From contig JAPTHN010000003.1 of assembly GCA_026936325.1 (NCBI GenBank), positions 40,378,011 to 40,442,010 of the forward strand: a stretch of DNA of 64,000 nucleotides, written 5' to 3'. Below are positions 35,662 to 49,400 of this stretch, in pieces; position 1 is the stretch's first letter; every line of letters starts with the position of its first letter. Under the pieces are notes generated by a model. The model saw only the letters and a list, made by a program, of their open reading frames with translations, did no database searches and was not told the DNA's origin. The translations under genes were made by a program, and so were the position numbers. The stretch is from Platynereis dumerilii. Lineage: Eukaryota; Annelida; Polychaeta; Phyllodocida; Nereididae.

Positions 35662-37400
35662 GCTACCAAGGCAACAAGAAACTGCTTCCCACAGCAGTCT
35701 CGGTGAAGCCATGGCAACACGGAAAGCGCCCCCTGCCGGGCTATGTTGTGATGCCATACCATATAATGAACTATGGAAAAGGAATTAGCTAGCTAGCTAT
35801 AATTTGTGTACAATTAGTTGGTCATTTACAAAAAAAAAAAAATTTCTTTCCCCAAAATGCGAAGCGATGCTACAATCACTGGGTGAGCAAAATCCACAGA
35901 AACGCATTTAAAATTATGTGCTAAGGTTAAACTCACGACCACATTGTCGGAACACATTAACATAACTACATCGGCATGAGCCGGAACACATGAAATAGCA
36001 CAAGATATCCCCAAATTATGGCCGGGCTCCCAGTCCGACAGGCAGAGAACTTGCAACATACTGAGATACGTACTCAACATAATATGTTGCACAATAATTA
36101 TAAGAAAAGATGCTCAAGGATAATACTGGATCAGAGCAGTATAGTAATGCTCAATCAAAGCAGTACCTACATATCATGACGGGAAAGTAGTGGATAATTT
36201 GTAAGAAAACAGTCTATCAACAATGGCATATAATCACTTCTCAATTGGCAAGATATTTGACGGCTAATATCTGCAATAAACGACACTCACAACATGAGCA
36301 GAAAATGCAGAAAAAGAAACTTATTCAGTAATATTCAAAGAAAATGGAATATCTACAAAATGCAGAATGGAATATGTACAAAATGCTAATGATACGAACG
36401 TGGTAATTTTAACAAACTGAATTCGACTTAATTTGACAAGTGTTACTCACTGTCACGATCACGTTATCCAAAGAAAAGGTAACATTACTTCAAAAGAAAA
36501 ATCTCATAAAATAATGTTATCATAAAAATAGTTTCAGAACTAAAAGATAGGTAAGAAACAAGTTTTAAATAGTCACAAGAGGTTACAAAAGGCAATTGGA
36601 GGCTGAATGACAATCAGATTTACTAAGAAAGGATCGTGATGGATCTCTGTGGAGAGTCTCTGTCTCTGAAATAGGCGTACCAAATAATGGTGTTTACCGA
36701 GGATAAAATGATAAGCCGATAAAGTACTATATCAGGAAGGCAATCAAATGCAAAGAACAAGGGAATACGTGGTCAATGCTGCGAGGAGACAGTGGCCAAC
36801 GTATGGAAATACTATCGATTGGTCACAAGGAACACAGTGATAAGAGATGGAAAACAACTCTCAACGAAGAATGGCAAGGTTTAAGAGCGTTGTTGGTGGG
36901 CTCAAAGCAGATGAATAATCCGGCTGAATGCGTGTGAGCTACAGAAAAGACATAACGGTGGTTAACCGTATTGGTCTGGGAACGAAATGAAGGGACTACA
37001 CCCTCCTGGTGGCATGTAAGCAACAAGTTGGCGACGCAACAAATGCAAGATATCATCGCACGTTACTGAAATGTGCGGGTCGAGAACTCTTGTTGAAATT
37101 TAAGACATGTTAGGGTGTGCTAATGCAAATATTTGAAGACTATTTGGTTATGAAGAATGGACGAAGAATATAATTCGGTAAGAATTTGTAAATTTAATGA
37201 ATAGATGTATAAATCAGCATTGTAGGTAACACAAAAGTCAGTGATATAGCGTTCACATTATGTGCTATAATTGTTCGATTAACAGGGAGAAAGGCATTCG
37301 ATGGGTCAAACTGTTCCTTGGTACATTGAAGTCTATATTTTTAAAGAAGTAAATGGATTTGAATGAGTCCATTAGTTCATAAGGTTAAAAGGAAACCTGA
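35662..37400 (-). other. Gene-free stretch of the giant element
   Basis: It is AT-rich with short frames only. The 88-codon and 77-codon minus-strand frames at 35826-36092 and 36823-37056 show no domain. Confidence 0.4.
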
Positions 37401-37991
37401 TTACTGTTGTTGTAGAGTCGACTTCAATTCGGTTTGTTGTTCCTCTGCGTCATTGAAATCTTCGGGTAATTCCTGTATGTAATGAAGACGCTGAGAAAGC
37501 ATCAACAGTGGGGGTGATGACACTGGAGTTGACGTATACATCGGCAGTGATGTAACCATGTGTACTTCCTGTTCATTGTCAAAGAAATGACGATGGTGAA
37601 AAGGCTTTGGACGCAATGGTGGCAAAAAATGTGTAGGCTGAGCAGCTGCTTCGGCTGACATGGTGTAGCCCGGGAGATCTTCATCTGTTGACCATGATGA
37701 GTCCGGTGTTGGTGTAGGACTAGGACAATCCGAGTCCCATCCATTGACCAGAGGTTTCTGTTGAGCATAAGTGCAAGCCACGTAATTGGCTGCAGAGTTA
37801 AAAGCATCAATATCGAGGGTTGGAGGTGAATGAAAGATGCATGTAGCCTCGGTCTGAGTAGCAACAGAAACCGTCTGCTTAGGTCCCTGGAACTGAGGAA
37901 CTTGCTGTAGCTGAGCAACATTCACACCAGTTGCTGTAGACCATTCCATATTACTGTGTGAAGGAGGATACGACATTCGCCTTCGATGCAT
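37401..37991 (-). CDS. 196-residue Pro/Ser/Gln-rich acidic ORF of the giant element
   Basis: It lies between the polyprotein and the LRR ORF on the same strand. The start is basic (MHRRRMSYPP), and the rest is rich in Ser, Pro, Thr and Gln, ending in a Gln-rich acidic tail. It contains VSVATQTEA (residues 41-49), which fits the TQT-type dynein light chain (LC8) binding motif, and a PTPTPDSSWSTDEDLPG acidic stretch (about 92-108). There is no membrane segment, zinc finger or enzyme motif. It may be a regulatory or assembly protein; I do not recognise a family. A second long frame overlaps it (37502-37921) but looks like a shadow. Confidence 0.5.
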   Translation of the reverse strand: MHRRRMSYPPSHSNMEWSTATGVNVAQLQQVPQFQGPKQTVSVATQTEATCIFHSPPTLDIDAFNSAANYVACTYAQQKPLVNGWDSDCPSPTPTPDSSWSTDEDLPGYTMSAEAAAQPTHFLPPLRPKPFHHRHFFDNEQEVHMVTSLPMYTSTPVSSPPLLMLSQRLHYIQELPEDFNDAEEQQTELKSTLQQQ

Positions 37992-40149
37992 TGTTGCAAA
38001 TACAATGAGGAAACAGTAGTCGAGTCAACGGAAGACAAATACCAAATGATGGAGGGGCCATAAACAAGGGGTAGAGTATCACTGAGGGGAGGGGGGGGGG
38101 TATAAGTGAGGAATCGCAGATGGTGTGAAGATAGGTCTGACTAATTTAGGTGTAAGTGATTACACATGTGTTCGGATTATGTAATCAGGATGAAACTGCT
38201 TGAATGTTGTTGGAACTCTGTGTTTTTCACCTTTGTGTGTCACTGCTTGCTGGCAGCTCGGTTGGAGTGATGAATTCATATGTCAAGAATTCATGTGTCT
38301 CATTAAGCCATATGAAATCTTAAAGGCAAGTACAAGTCTGTATGACAGAGGAGAATGATAACCAATTTTGTCCATGAGAAACGCATGAAGTATCACACAG
38401 ACACCTGTGGCATGAATATGTGCGAAAGAGGAATACGACATAAGGAGAAGGTTATTCATAAGTTGAATTATTAAACTAATTATTAGCTTAAGAGAAGACT
38501 GATAAGGTGCGGGAAACTGATGTTGGGCTCCCATGGGTTCATGGGTGCTAGCTAATGTACTGAAATGATAACGTTTAGATGTTAACGAGACATTCATTCA
38601 ACGAGAACGGAAGTTATCAGTCCACAGTCAACTGAAATAAGTCCAACTATTTCTGGACAGAAAAGCTTGTGAAATTATGTGGGATATTAAATTAAATATC
38701 TGTTATTTATTTGAGATGAGTTGTGAGGCAGGATGTCGTTGTGAGACAGGATGTCGACGAAACAGGACATTGCAAAGGAACCAAACGTCGAAAAGATGCA
38801 CAGGATGCTGAGCCACAATCGAATTTAGTAATGTAGCAGGTTAAGACAATGCCAGTAACGACACACTCCGATACTTCTTGACGGAAGAGATTTTTGAGGA
38901 AAACATGTCCTAAAGGAAGGAGATGATCCTATGATAGGAGACAATCTTTGAGAGATATGTGCGTCTCAAGAGGAAGGCTTGGAGCAAGGAAACTTAGCAT
39001 TATTTGTAATGACATTTATATAGAACACTCGGTATATTGTGTATAAAAGATTATTATGGAATACATGTAAATATGAAATCGAGAGACTAGGCATTTTGGT
39101 ACAGCCAATATGCTACGTGCGGACGACCCTTTAAATTGTGTATGGACAAAATATAAAGGTTAGGACTATTGAAGCAAGACACTGTCATTATGACACTTAC
39201 TGATGATACTTTCCAGTGAGGTGGAAATAGACCACGAGCAGGTGATCCCTTCAGTTGTTATTTGGCGATAATAAGCAACCTATGCATGATTTTGCTGACA
39301 TACAGGTATGCACTATACAAAGGTAGCATCCATAATTCACATTAGAGGACTTGTAATTCTTTTCTTATTCATGTTGACCTAAGGTCAGTATTGTGCAGAA
39401 GAGAGTAGGTATCAAAGTACCAAAATAAGACGCTGATGTCATAGGATTGTGTTCCAATGGTATTTGGAGTACCTAGGATCATCTTGAAGTAACTCAAGGA
39501 AAATTAAATTGAGTCTTGTGTCTACCGATTTATTGACATGTCTATAATAACTGAAATTCTAATCGAACTATTGAAGATATGCTGTACTATCCTTAGGTAT
39601 AGACTCAACAGCGTTCATCAACAGGTCTGCAGGATTGATATCCATGAGCAGTAAACAACAATGACAATCGACTATTGGCACTGACAAATGTATACTCTAT
39701 TGTCGTCCAATGTTATTAAATGAAGCATGGAAGGGTTAATTGCCAAAGTGACAACTCATAGCCAGAGCTACAACACTTAACAACAAAAGAGCCAGGAGGT
39801 TTTCCTGTAGATTCCCCTGTATCTTTATTATTCGCAAGAGAATATTCTTCTCTATGGAACTGCATTATTTTTATAATGGAAGAAGCCCAAACGCAAAACA
39901 AATGTGTTACACGAGAGAAAGTGAAGGAAATGAAAGAAGGAAACCTTCTGTCATATTGTCACTGAAATAAACAAGACACAGTAACGAATATAAAAGCCTG
40001 GTTCGGACTTTGGAGGATAGGAGGTGTTTATCATCAAGCGTAACTCACTGAGCCATTGCTTGTGTGAATGTGGATGTAATTTTCTTTATGTCTGATATTC
40101 CAGAAGAGCTCTGGAAATTAGCTGTACAGAACCTGACTAAGTATCTGGA

Positions 40150-40270
40150 CATGTCCCCGACGGGATTCGAAGCAACGAAGTTCGACTTCGTCATGCGTGA
40201 GTCCTAGTCACAATTCGCACACAATTCGCACGGGATGACTTTACCTCTAGACCAAGGCCGAACCGGCCAA
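40150..40270 (-). other. tRNA-like sequence with A and B boxes
   Basis: On the minus strand, TTGGTCTAGAGGTAAAGTC (about 40254-40236) fits an RNA polymerase III A box. GCTTCGAATCCCGTCGGGG (about 40174-40156) fits a B box with part of a T arm. The gap between them is longer than in a normal tRNA, and the acceptor stem is poor, so a SINE-like or degenerate tRNA is more likely than a working tRNA. Confidence 0.45.
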
Positions 40271-40602
40271 CAGCATATTTTTAACACTTCTAGTGACCGA
40301 TGTATGCTGCTGAGCTGGCGGAGAGCCTCGTTTTCATTTCAAACTGAGAGAGTGATCTAAAAATAGACACTGAAGATAGCGGGTAATGATTCATGCACGT
40401 GGCCAAAATAAATGTGCTGTAACAATTTAATTATTGTATTTATATGAAAAGAGAGGAAATTAATGCGAACAGGTTGGACGATATGATATTAAAAGAGCTA
40501 AGAAGATACAATAAACTTCGTGCATTCGTCAGCTTATGGCGACACTGAATGTGGAAGAAAAGGTGAAATTAATTTGATGTAATTATAAGAGCTACAAGTC
40601 AG

Positions 40603-40715
40603 TGGACTCGGTGGCGACATTGGCAGCGCGTCCGGACACTAACGTTAAGATTTTGATTTTGGAGGAAGGAAGGGTATGTGCGAGGTCGCGGGTTCGAATC
40701 GCAGGGACACTGCAA
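40603..40715 (+). other. Second tRNA-like sequence, opposite strand
   Basis: On the plus strand, GGTGGCGACATTGGCAGCGC (about 40610-40629) fits an A box and GGTCGCGGGTTCGAATCGC (about 40684-40702) a B box. Outer AGTG and CACT could pair. The 65-nt or so between the boxes is long and has no convincing anticodon arm. It lies 330 bp from the minus-strand one and points away from it. Confidence 0.4.
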
Positions 40716-43490
40716 TGAACTTCATATAAAGAATGACTTGTAATTGGAATTGGAATATAATGTATTTATTGAATGGTAGGAGATAAGATGTACTTCATGT
40801 ACAATGGTAACACGATGGTCAGCCTTGTAATAAAAGGAAAAAATACCTGAATATTGTTCTTGTATGCTGGTAACCATGAACATTTGTGAATGGTCAGCAC
40901 AAAAGAAAACTTGTGAAATTTTTAGGGAAAGTGCTTACGTGGAGACTTCACTTTACTGCTATACATTTGTTGTCCCACGCATAGATTCCAGAGTAGGACT
41001 ATGAAGGCTAAGTTAACACTGCTATTGTACAGTTCTGTTATCATTTTGTCGATATAGCATTGTCCGTATATTGAGTACTGTATTTCACTTAATTTCCCTT
41101 TGAACCTAGAATTGAAGATCCTAAACATGATCTTGAATTATATCGGTGGAGAGCTGTTCACTTGTTTTATTGGGAAGTTTGGAAGCATTCGATTCAAAAG
41201 GATAGTGAATCTGTATTCCAATCAGAACAAGGACAATACCGAAAAGGATGAAACGGTGTGATTGCCCAAAGGACTCGTCAGGCACTCCAATCACTGATTG
41301 AACATAGTCGGTTCCAATCTCACTACTATTATCAAATTGGCAAAAGACAAGATGAGAGTACTGTAGGATGACTGCCGCCCTGTCTGGCAGGTCCAAAAGG
41401 AAATCATTGTCAGAGATCTCTAAATGGAAAACTATGGAGGAATGCTATAGTGAAGCTGTATGAAGAGGATATTTTACTTGATGATGCTTGGAGGCTGAGG
41501 TCTTGTTAGTAGTGCACAAGAAATTTTTGGACGATGACCAAGCCAAGCGTGGCTGAAGGAAATCCAGACGATGACAATGCATTACGTACTCAAAAGCTGA
41601 AACGAGGAAGGATGAGTGCATCGTATAAGCCTTGCGAAAACAAGAAAGAATAGCCCAATGCATCCATGGTTTTATGATGCGATTTTTAGGAGATCGTTGT
41701 TGAGTGCAAATGACTCATTTGTTCAGCATTGATGCTCAAGAAGTTATCATTCATTATCATTAATTATCATTAATTATTATGTTTAATAGCAACGACGGGA
41801 ACAGCTCTATGTATGTACGTATATGAATTAGTGCTTGTTTCTGATATTTTGGTGGTCATAATGGACTTTGTGCACCTAGGCATGTGCGGTGGCAACTGTG
41901 CGTATTGATATGCGTCTATGGTGATTGACTTCGCCATATGGCTTGATATGTCCCAAGGAAAGATCGGTTGCAAACAGACCAGGAAAGTGATGCAAGCACC
42001 TGTTCATTAGGCAAAGTTGAGGTTGCATCAGACCGCGTGGCGTTACTTAGGTATTATTGCAAAATGAAAGCCTGGGGGACCATGACATAAGTTATAGATA
42101 AGGAATTATGGAAGAAATGCTGGACGTTCATGAGACCATATGTGGCAGCATGTGGAAACATGCGGAAATGGCAATTAAAAACTTTACTGGAAACAACAAT
42201 CATTGCAGTCATTTAGCATTGATGAGACATAAAGCAATTTATAGTCGTTATTTTATCTTTAAAACTTACTTTGATATTTGACTTTTAATGTCTAAGTCAG
42301 GATTTGTAATTGTGCAATTACTCTTAAGGATGTGTAATTCCAACACAAGGTGGCATCGCAAATAACAACGACTACAGTTGACTATGCAAGGAATGTTGAC
42401 TGAGGAGTCTGACTGGTGTGTTATTCACATACCGCGGAGGTGACTAGTGAGACACTATAAAGTGTGTGTCTGAAACAGATATGTGTTCTGGAAGGAATGA
42501 TGTGTCATGTGGGGTAAACACATGGAGGAGGTAAAATGCAAGACATGAAGTATTGTCTGGCAAATGGACAAACGAAACTACAGTAAGTTTAGCTTAAGTA
42601 AACATGAGGGATGGGGGAAGGCGTTTCTCAAGTAGGTTTGGCTAGGAAAACGTTTTAGCTTACTAAATCTGATAAATAGAAAGTAACTTTGGAAGGAGGG
42701 GTGAGTAGACTTGTTTAAGGTGTGCCGTTCCTGTGAAAGGAGAGCAATGGAAACGTTTTAGAGCACTACCTGGAGAGGTGCTTTTACTTACATAAGCAGA
42801 TTCTGAAAAGTCTGCAAATTCCTTGCTAAAAGGTTATAGAGTAGTTTTAGGTATGTTTATGACTTACAGGAAGGAAGAAAGGTCACTATCCTTCTCGGAA
42901 TTATTGACTTTGCTATAAGCCTGAGCTATGTTATAATAGGATAAAGGTTATATTGAAAATAAGACTTAATGCTCAGAGATTATTATACAATATCGTACCA
43001 CAATAAATTGTTAGCATAAAGGTTTCACAGAAAAAAAAAATATATATATATATTAGATGGATGTGTAGGGGAAAAATATTTAACACGATGATTGCCGTGT
43101 TTAATAAAATTAGCAATTGATCAATAGGGTAGTTATCAGGTGGGATCAGAGAGGAGTAAGGTCCCGTGCCTTCATTTAGCCAAGGACGGAGAAGAGAACA
43201 TTCCCCTGTATGTGTGAAGAACTGAACAGCGACATCGTTGTTATGAGGTACTGAAAAAAGCATATTGGTGCAATTCAAGCTCAGCTTTATCAATCACAAT
43301 CATTGCATATTTAATTAGTCATTGCGTTTGGTTGAGCAATATCCTGACTGATAAATGTTATTGTAAGTAAGTAGCAGGTTGAGGTCAGGTTGGATAAGAG
43401 AGTCTTAGGGTGTCGCACCTCCACGATCCAAGCAAATCCATAGGGAAGAAGGGAGGAAGATAATATTGATACAAATAAAGGTTTAATAAC

Positions 43491-46400
43491 TTAAGTCATA
43501 GGGAAGAAAGGTCGGCCTGTAGGTCTCAGGTTCGAAATGCAGTCGAACAATGGAAACAGACCATATTCCTGAAACACAAAATGCCAAGCAGATACACATG
43601 ATATCTGAGATGGATAGTTGATATATACTTGGAGATGACCGTCACGCCAACGGGCTGATGTTATTGTTGAGGTGACTGTACTGTCATCATCGAGAATACA
43701 GGGCCATTCATGAAGTGCAGACCCAGGGCCTGGTTGAGTATCATCTTGCCGAGTTTTAAAATATAAAAGAAGAGCATCAGGGTTAGAAATTAACATGCTA
43801 TAAGAAGGCTGGGGCAATTGATGCGAAGGATGTGAAAGATCATGGGAATCAAGCAATGATTGGGACAAAGAGCCAGGCTTGACCTGTGAGGCTGGGGTAG
43901 GGACTTGTAATGGAGGCCCTCGAGATTCGTCGCTGTGTAATTGCATAGTGGCTGCAGCCACATCATCAATCTTGAGATTTTCGGACAGAATTTGAATGCG
44001 CAATTGTTGCTGGTTATAAATTGGTGAACCATTCTTAGAACGAACCATACAATGCTTCAATCTACCTATGTGGAATAGACCTGGTAAAGTACGGTCGTCA
44101 ATTGTCTTAAGCAAAAATTGATTCAAAAGTGGCTCTGATGCAATATACAATGGGCCAATAAGCTTAATGCTTAATTTGGTAGAATATTGCACCCCGGTAT
44201 ATTTAGGTGCCAGTAATAAGACAAGGTCTCCCTCTTTAAATGAATGTAGTTTTGGCATACGTTTTGCGTGTTGCTGGGTCTGTCTAATCTTAATTTTATT
44301 ATGAGAAACCACAGCTTGTTGTCTAACAAACCGCAATTTCTCTCTAATCGAAGATACATACTGATCATAAGAAGTAGCAACCACAGAAAGTGCCTCGGGA
44401 TTAATATCCACAAGATTGCGGTCTTCTCTAAGGAAAACAAGGAAATTAGGAGAATACTTGGTAACTGCGTGAGGCAACGAATTATAGGTTTTACAAGCAT
44501 ATGGAATAAGGGAAGGCCATTGAGAATACTTATACTCTATCATAGTTAACAATAGGTTGGAAACAGATTGAATAGCCCTTTCAGCCATATTGCTTGAATG
44601 TATCATTGTAGGGACAAGGTGAACCTGAACATTCAACGACTTAAACACTGCTGTCATAATTTTACCAACGAAAGAAGCTTCTTTATCACAAGTCACCCTA
44701 TGAGGTATCATGTATGGTAAACAAAAATGCTCAATAAATTTCTTAGCTATCTCATCAGCTTTTCTACTGCGTAACGGGATCGCTACGACATAACGGGAGA
44801 AAATATCTTGTAGGATGAGACAATGAATAATTTGAGCAGTAGCATGGGGAAAGGTTTTGATATCAAAATGTATATGCACAAAGGGAGTACAATCAGTAAG
44901 CAATCTAGGAACAAATTCCCTTTGCTTATTTGTTTCGATAACCTGAGACGAGCGCTGGCAAATCAAACATGTTCTGGCATAATCCAAAATGTATTTCATG
45001 AGATTCTTAATGTGAAAGTTTGATGTAATGACATCATACAATTTATTAGACTTTACATGAGCACCTAAATTTAAGTGAAAGAATTCAATGATGTCGAAAA
45101 TATAGATGTTAGGAATAGCCAATTTAAGAATGACGTCATGCCTTTTAGGACTAGATCGAACATAGAATAAGAGTGAATCGATTAAAGCAAAATGATTAGA
45201 TAATACAACTGCTTGATTTGCCACTTGCTTACTAGTTGGTAACGTGCTATATGCTATGAAGTTATAAACCGGTCCCAAATACAAATCCTGCTTTTGGGCA
45301 TTTATAAGCTGGACTCTATCATGAGGTATCTTGACGTAATGAAATGCATCTGTGATGTATTTACGAATAGCTGGTTCTAAGTCAGCTTGATGAGGCATTT
45401 TAGTCAAGATAGTAGGTTGATTACTATCGATGGTCTTGTATTTCATTTCGGTAATGGGTAAAACTGGTCCAGTGGTATGGGTACATTCACTGGTAAGATG
45501 GGACAGTGGTTTTATAGGCTTTGTGGGCTGTGTGGTAGGGTGGGAGATACCATTATCTGAGTGTTCCTTGGCCTGGGCCCGTGTTGTAACACAAAATAGA
45601 GAATAGCCCGAAAAGTTAGCATAGAGATTTTCATAGTAAGTTTGACGAGATGTCAAAAGGGGATGAGTATTGGTATCCAGGAAATTATAATAAGAATGTT
45701 GCTCTTCGTCATTAATGCTCCTATCTTTATCAGCCACTGCTATTGGAATAATGGGTTCAGCATCTGCTGGCCATTGGGTGTTATGATGACGAGATAACAT
45801 ATCAACCAATTTCAACTCAGTAGTGGTTGGTTTTACATAATAAATTCGATAAGGGTAATCTTGTAATTTCCAATAGAATTTTGCTATGCGAGGTGTTACA
45901 AAATGACTGGAAGATTTAAGAATTTGAGCAATAGGGGCGTGGTCCGTCAGGATCGTAAACCTACCACGTCCAGCTAAAAAATATTTAAATGATTGGACAG
46001 CAAAGTAAATTGCCATCATTTCTAATTCCGAAATGCTGTAATTATGGGTAGCAATATTACCATGTAATCGACTAGCATAACCTAACAAAACTTTTTTAGG
46101 TGTATCATCAGTTCCATTAGTTTGTAACTGATAAAGAGCTGCACCGGAAGCGGTTCTGGATGCGTCAGACACCAGAATCATTTCACCTTCAGGTCTTGGG
46201 AATGACAAAATGGGTGGTGATGTAAGAACTTTCTTAATGGCATCCCAAGCAACTTGTTGTTCATCAGTCCAGAGAAATTCGTTAGCTTTGCGCAACAGGC
46301 GCGTCAAAGGCTCAGCTGTCTTTTGATAAGATGGTATAAACGAAGAAATGAATTGAATTGAGCCTAAAAATGATTTAATCTGTTTCCTATTTTGAGGAAC

Positions 46401-49400
46401 CTGCAAGTTCATAATAGCATCAATTCTAGACTGTCTGATACGCAAAGTAGGTCCATTAGGTCCCTGTAAATCAACATCAAAGCCAAGAAATTGAAAGGTA
46501 GAATTAGAGGCAAAAGAACACTTAGCCAAGTTAAGAACCAGGCCATGTTTATGAAAAAGAGCAAGAACAGCATCAATGAGAGCGAGATGCTCCTCAGAGG
46601 ATTCACTAAGAAGCAAATAATCATCATAGTAGTTGTAAACACATTCTGCATAAATTCGTGGCAATTCTTCAGTAATTAAAGTCATTATTTCAGCGAATAG
46701 CGCCCCCGAATTGATATATCCCATCGGTAATCTAGTATAGGTTATGGACTCTGCATTATAGAATGTAACGACGCCGAGGTACTGACGAGACTGAGGAGTT
46801 ACTTGACATGCGAAAAATGCTTGTTTTAAGTCAATGGCCGTAGCGAAACGAAAAGGACGACTGCCCATTTGTTGCTTAAAGGAATCAATATTAGCACAAG
46901 GCCTCTGCAAAAGTTGAAAGGCTTTGTTGACAGAACGCATATCTCCGACCAGGCGGGGATTTTCGTCCGTGCGTGATTTGCGGACTAAGAATAGTGCACT
47001 GGTAGCTTGTGTGAGTTCCTTTTTGAAAATTCCCAGCTGCAAAAGCTTCTGTACCTGTTTACGTACGTAAGCGATATCAGCTTGGGAAGTGATATAAGGG
47101 CGTGCTTTAAAAGAACAATCAGTGATAAGCTGTTGGGTGATATCACAGACATATCGGGTGATGGTTCCTATCTGACCATATAAACTAAAGGCTGGAGTGT
47201 GCGATAAAATTATCTCACGAAGTGTATCTACTTCGTTAGGCTGAAGTGCACACTTATCGAGCTTCAATTGCTGATTAACTATATCGAATTCAGTCATGCG
47301 TATAGTTGGATCGTCAGGTTGAAGCCATGGATAATTGCGTAGTCTAGTTTGAGCACGAGTGTCAGGATCCATAGCATCATAATCTGGGTATGAAAGCTGT
47401 GAAATAGCATTAGGGCCATTATCTATGATGACATAATTAGTGTTATCAAGTAAATTATCATCAACAGATTTGGTATCAGGCTGTTGGACCACAGAAGGCG
47501 CTGTTGTAAATGGGATATCCATAACTAGTGCTCCTAGAATTATATCAGCAGGCAAATGTATATCTTCAGAATCTACATTATTAATTCTGATTGAACCAAA
47601 GCCACTGCGCAAATCGACAAGTGCCTTGTAATTCTTTTCAGAAATAATGCGAGATATGTTAACCTCAAATGGACCATTAAGATATTGTGCCAAATGATTT
47701 ACACGAACTGGCACATCGCAGGATGTATTAGGTGTTATAGTGGTCGACTTATGTACGACGAGTAAAATTTGGTCGACAGAAATATCCATGCGTGATTCTG
47801 CTGAGCGAAAAACACATTTGTATCTAATTTGAGCGTCCAAGCCCATAACACAATCAATTGGTGAAGCCACATCGATAATAAAGGTCTTAATAGGAACCTT
47901 ACACTCGCCAAACTGAATGACAAAATAGATAAATTGAGAAATAGAAATAGAAGAACCATTGCCGACCATAAGCTTGATTGGATCTGCATCAACACGAGGA
48001 AGGCCCTGCAAAAAGGGACTACGTTTGATAAGAGACGTGCTAACCAAATTGTGTGAGCTGCCAGTATCAAACAAGGTAAAGAATTTAGTGCCATCGGGCA
48101 AAAGTGATGGAATAAAGTTACAATCGTGAATCTTGATAGATAAAGGAGTAAGAGGAATAGGAGGCTGAAGTACTGCATATAAGATGTCAGGGAAGTCGTC
48201 CCGAACAATAACATGGGAATGAGAAAAATCATGAAAAAGAGAAGTCTGTACAGAAGTGAAAGATGCGGGCTGGCTTCTCTGAGCAGATGGATGAGATGGG
48301 ACGGGGGGTACAGAGAAAGCAGAGGGTCCTGGAGCAGGCCGGGTGGTGCTGGGCGACGTGTCAGTCCGCGGGGGAGGTTGTTGTGCGTGGCCCGGGGGAG
48401 GCGATGGGGGGTGTTGTTGAGATGGAGGCTCCTGATAAGAATGATTAAATTGAAAGTTATTAAGAGACTGGTCGAATTCCTGGTTTTGATAGGCGTTATT
48501 GGAAACGTTATCAATCACTGAGGGGTCCTCAGGAGGAGGGACTTGATGCTGTTGGCGGAGACCTCCCAATGAAGGAATTTGGTCGTCGCTCAAATCTGAT
48601 CCAGGTTCACGTGGAGGGGTCTGATGGCTGGGGGAAGATCGTGGACTATCGTCTGGGGTGCGATGGTGATGATTATCAGAGCCGTGTAGAGAATGACTAG
48701 GAGAAACAGGAGGTAATTGGGGGTGTTCACTGCTGTTCACGGTAGACGTAACAGGAGGGGTTTGTGCAGCAGCACCAGGCTGTGAAACAGGCGTTTGTTG
48801 AGTAGTATTATCAAATGATGATGCACCAGCAGGTTGCTGAGAATCTAATTGATGTATAAGAGAGGCGTCAGACTGACCAGCCTGAGAGGTAGAATTATCC
48901 TCACCTGTTTCAGCGTTATTAGAATTTGCAGGAATGCCAGCAATATTAGATGGATGTTCCTGACGTTCAGAATCAGAAAGAGCTGGAGATCTATTCCTAC
49001 CAAAAGACTGTTTATCAGAGTTATCACTATCAAAGGTATGGCCAGCAGAGTTATTTTTATCGGAATTATCAACCTTATCTCTAGCAATCTTTAGAGCAAG
49101 ATGTGAATTGTCCTCGTCAGAATCAGAATCGTGTCGGCCAGGTGATACTTCACGAGATTTTAAGCTATCATGAGAAGGTGTGGAAACACGGGACCCGTCA
49201 GTAATATCCCCAACTTTTATATGTAAAGGAACAGTCAATGAAGAATTATCTGGTTGTTGGGCAATGTGTTGGCCCGAGGTATTAGGCTGTTCACTTGAAA
49301 GCGATGTGTCAGTGTAAATGTCAGTTACATCGATGTGTCCCTTATCGCCCTGACTTGTACTAGCAGAAGATGAGTCAGTTTCTGACATCATGAGGGTAAG

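Larger units (their letters stand above)
37992..43490 (-). other. 5.5-kb gene-free stretch of the giant element
   Basis: It is AT-rich. A 91-codon minus-strand frame at 41121-41396 has one hydrophobic segment (ILFGIVLVLIGIQIHY, about residues 50-65) and could be an exon of a membrane protein, without further support. Two tRNA-like sequences lie near 40.1-40.7 kb. A short TTATCAT/TTAAT repeat is at about 41745-41785. Confidence 0.45.

Noticed and set aside
48213-48521. 102-codon plus-strand frame
   Set aside because: It is antisense to the Pro/Ser/Gln-rich part of the polyprotein; its Arg/Gly richness is a shadow of that composition.
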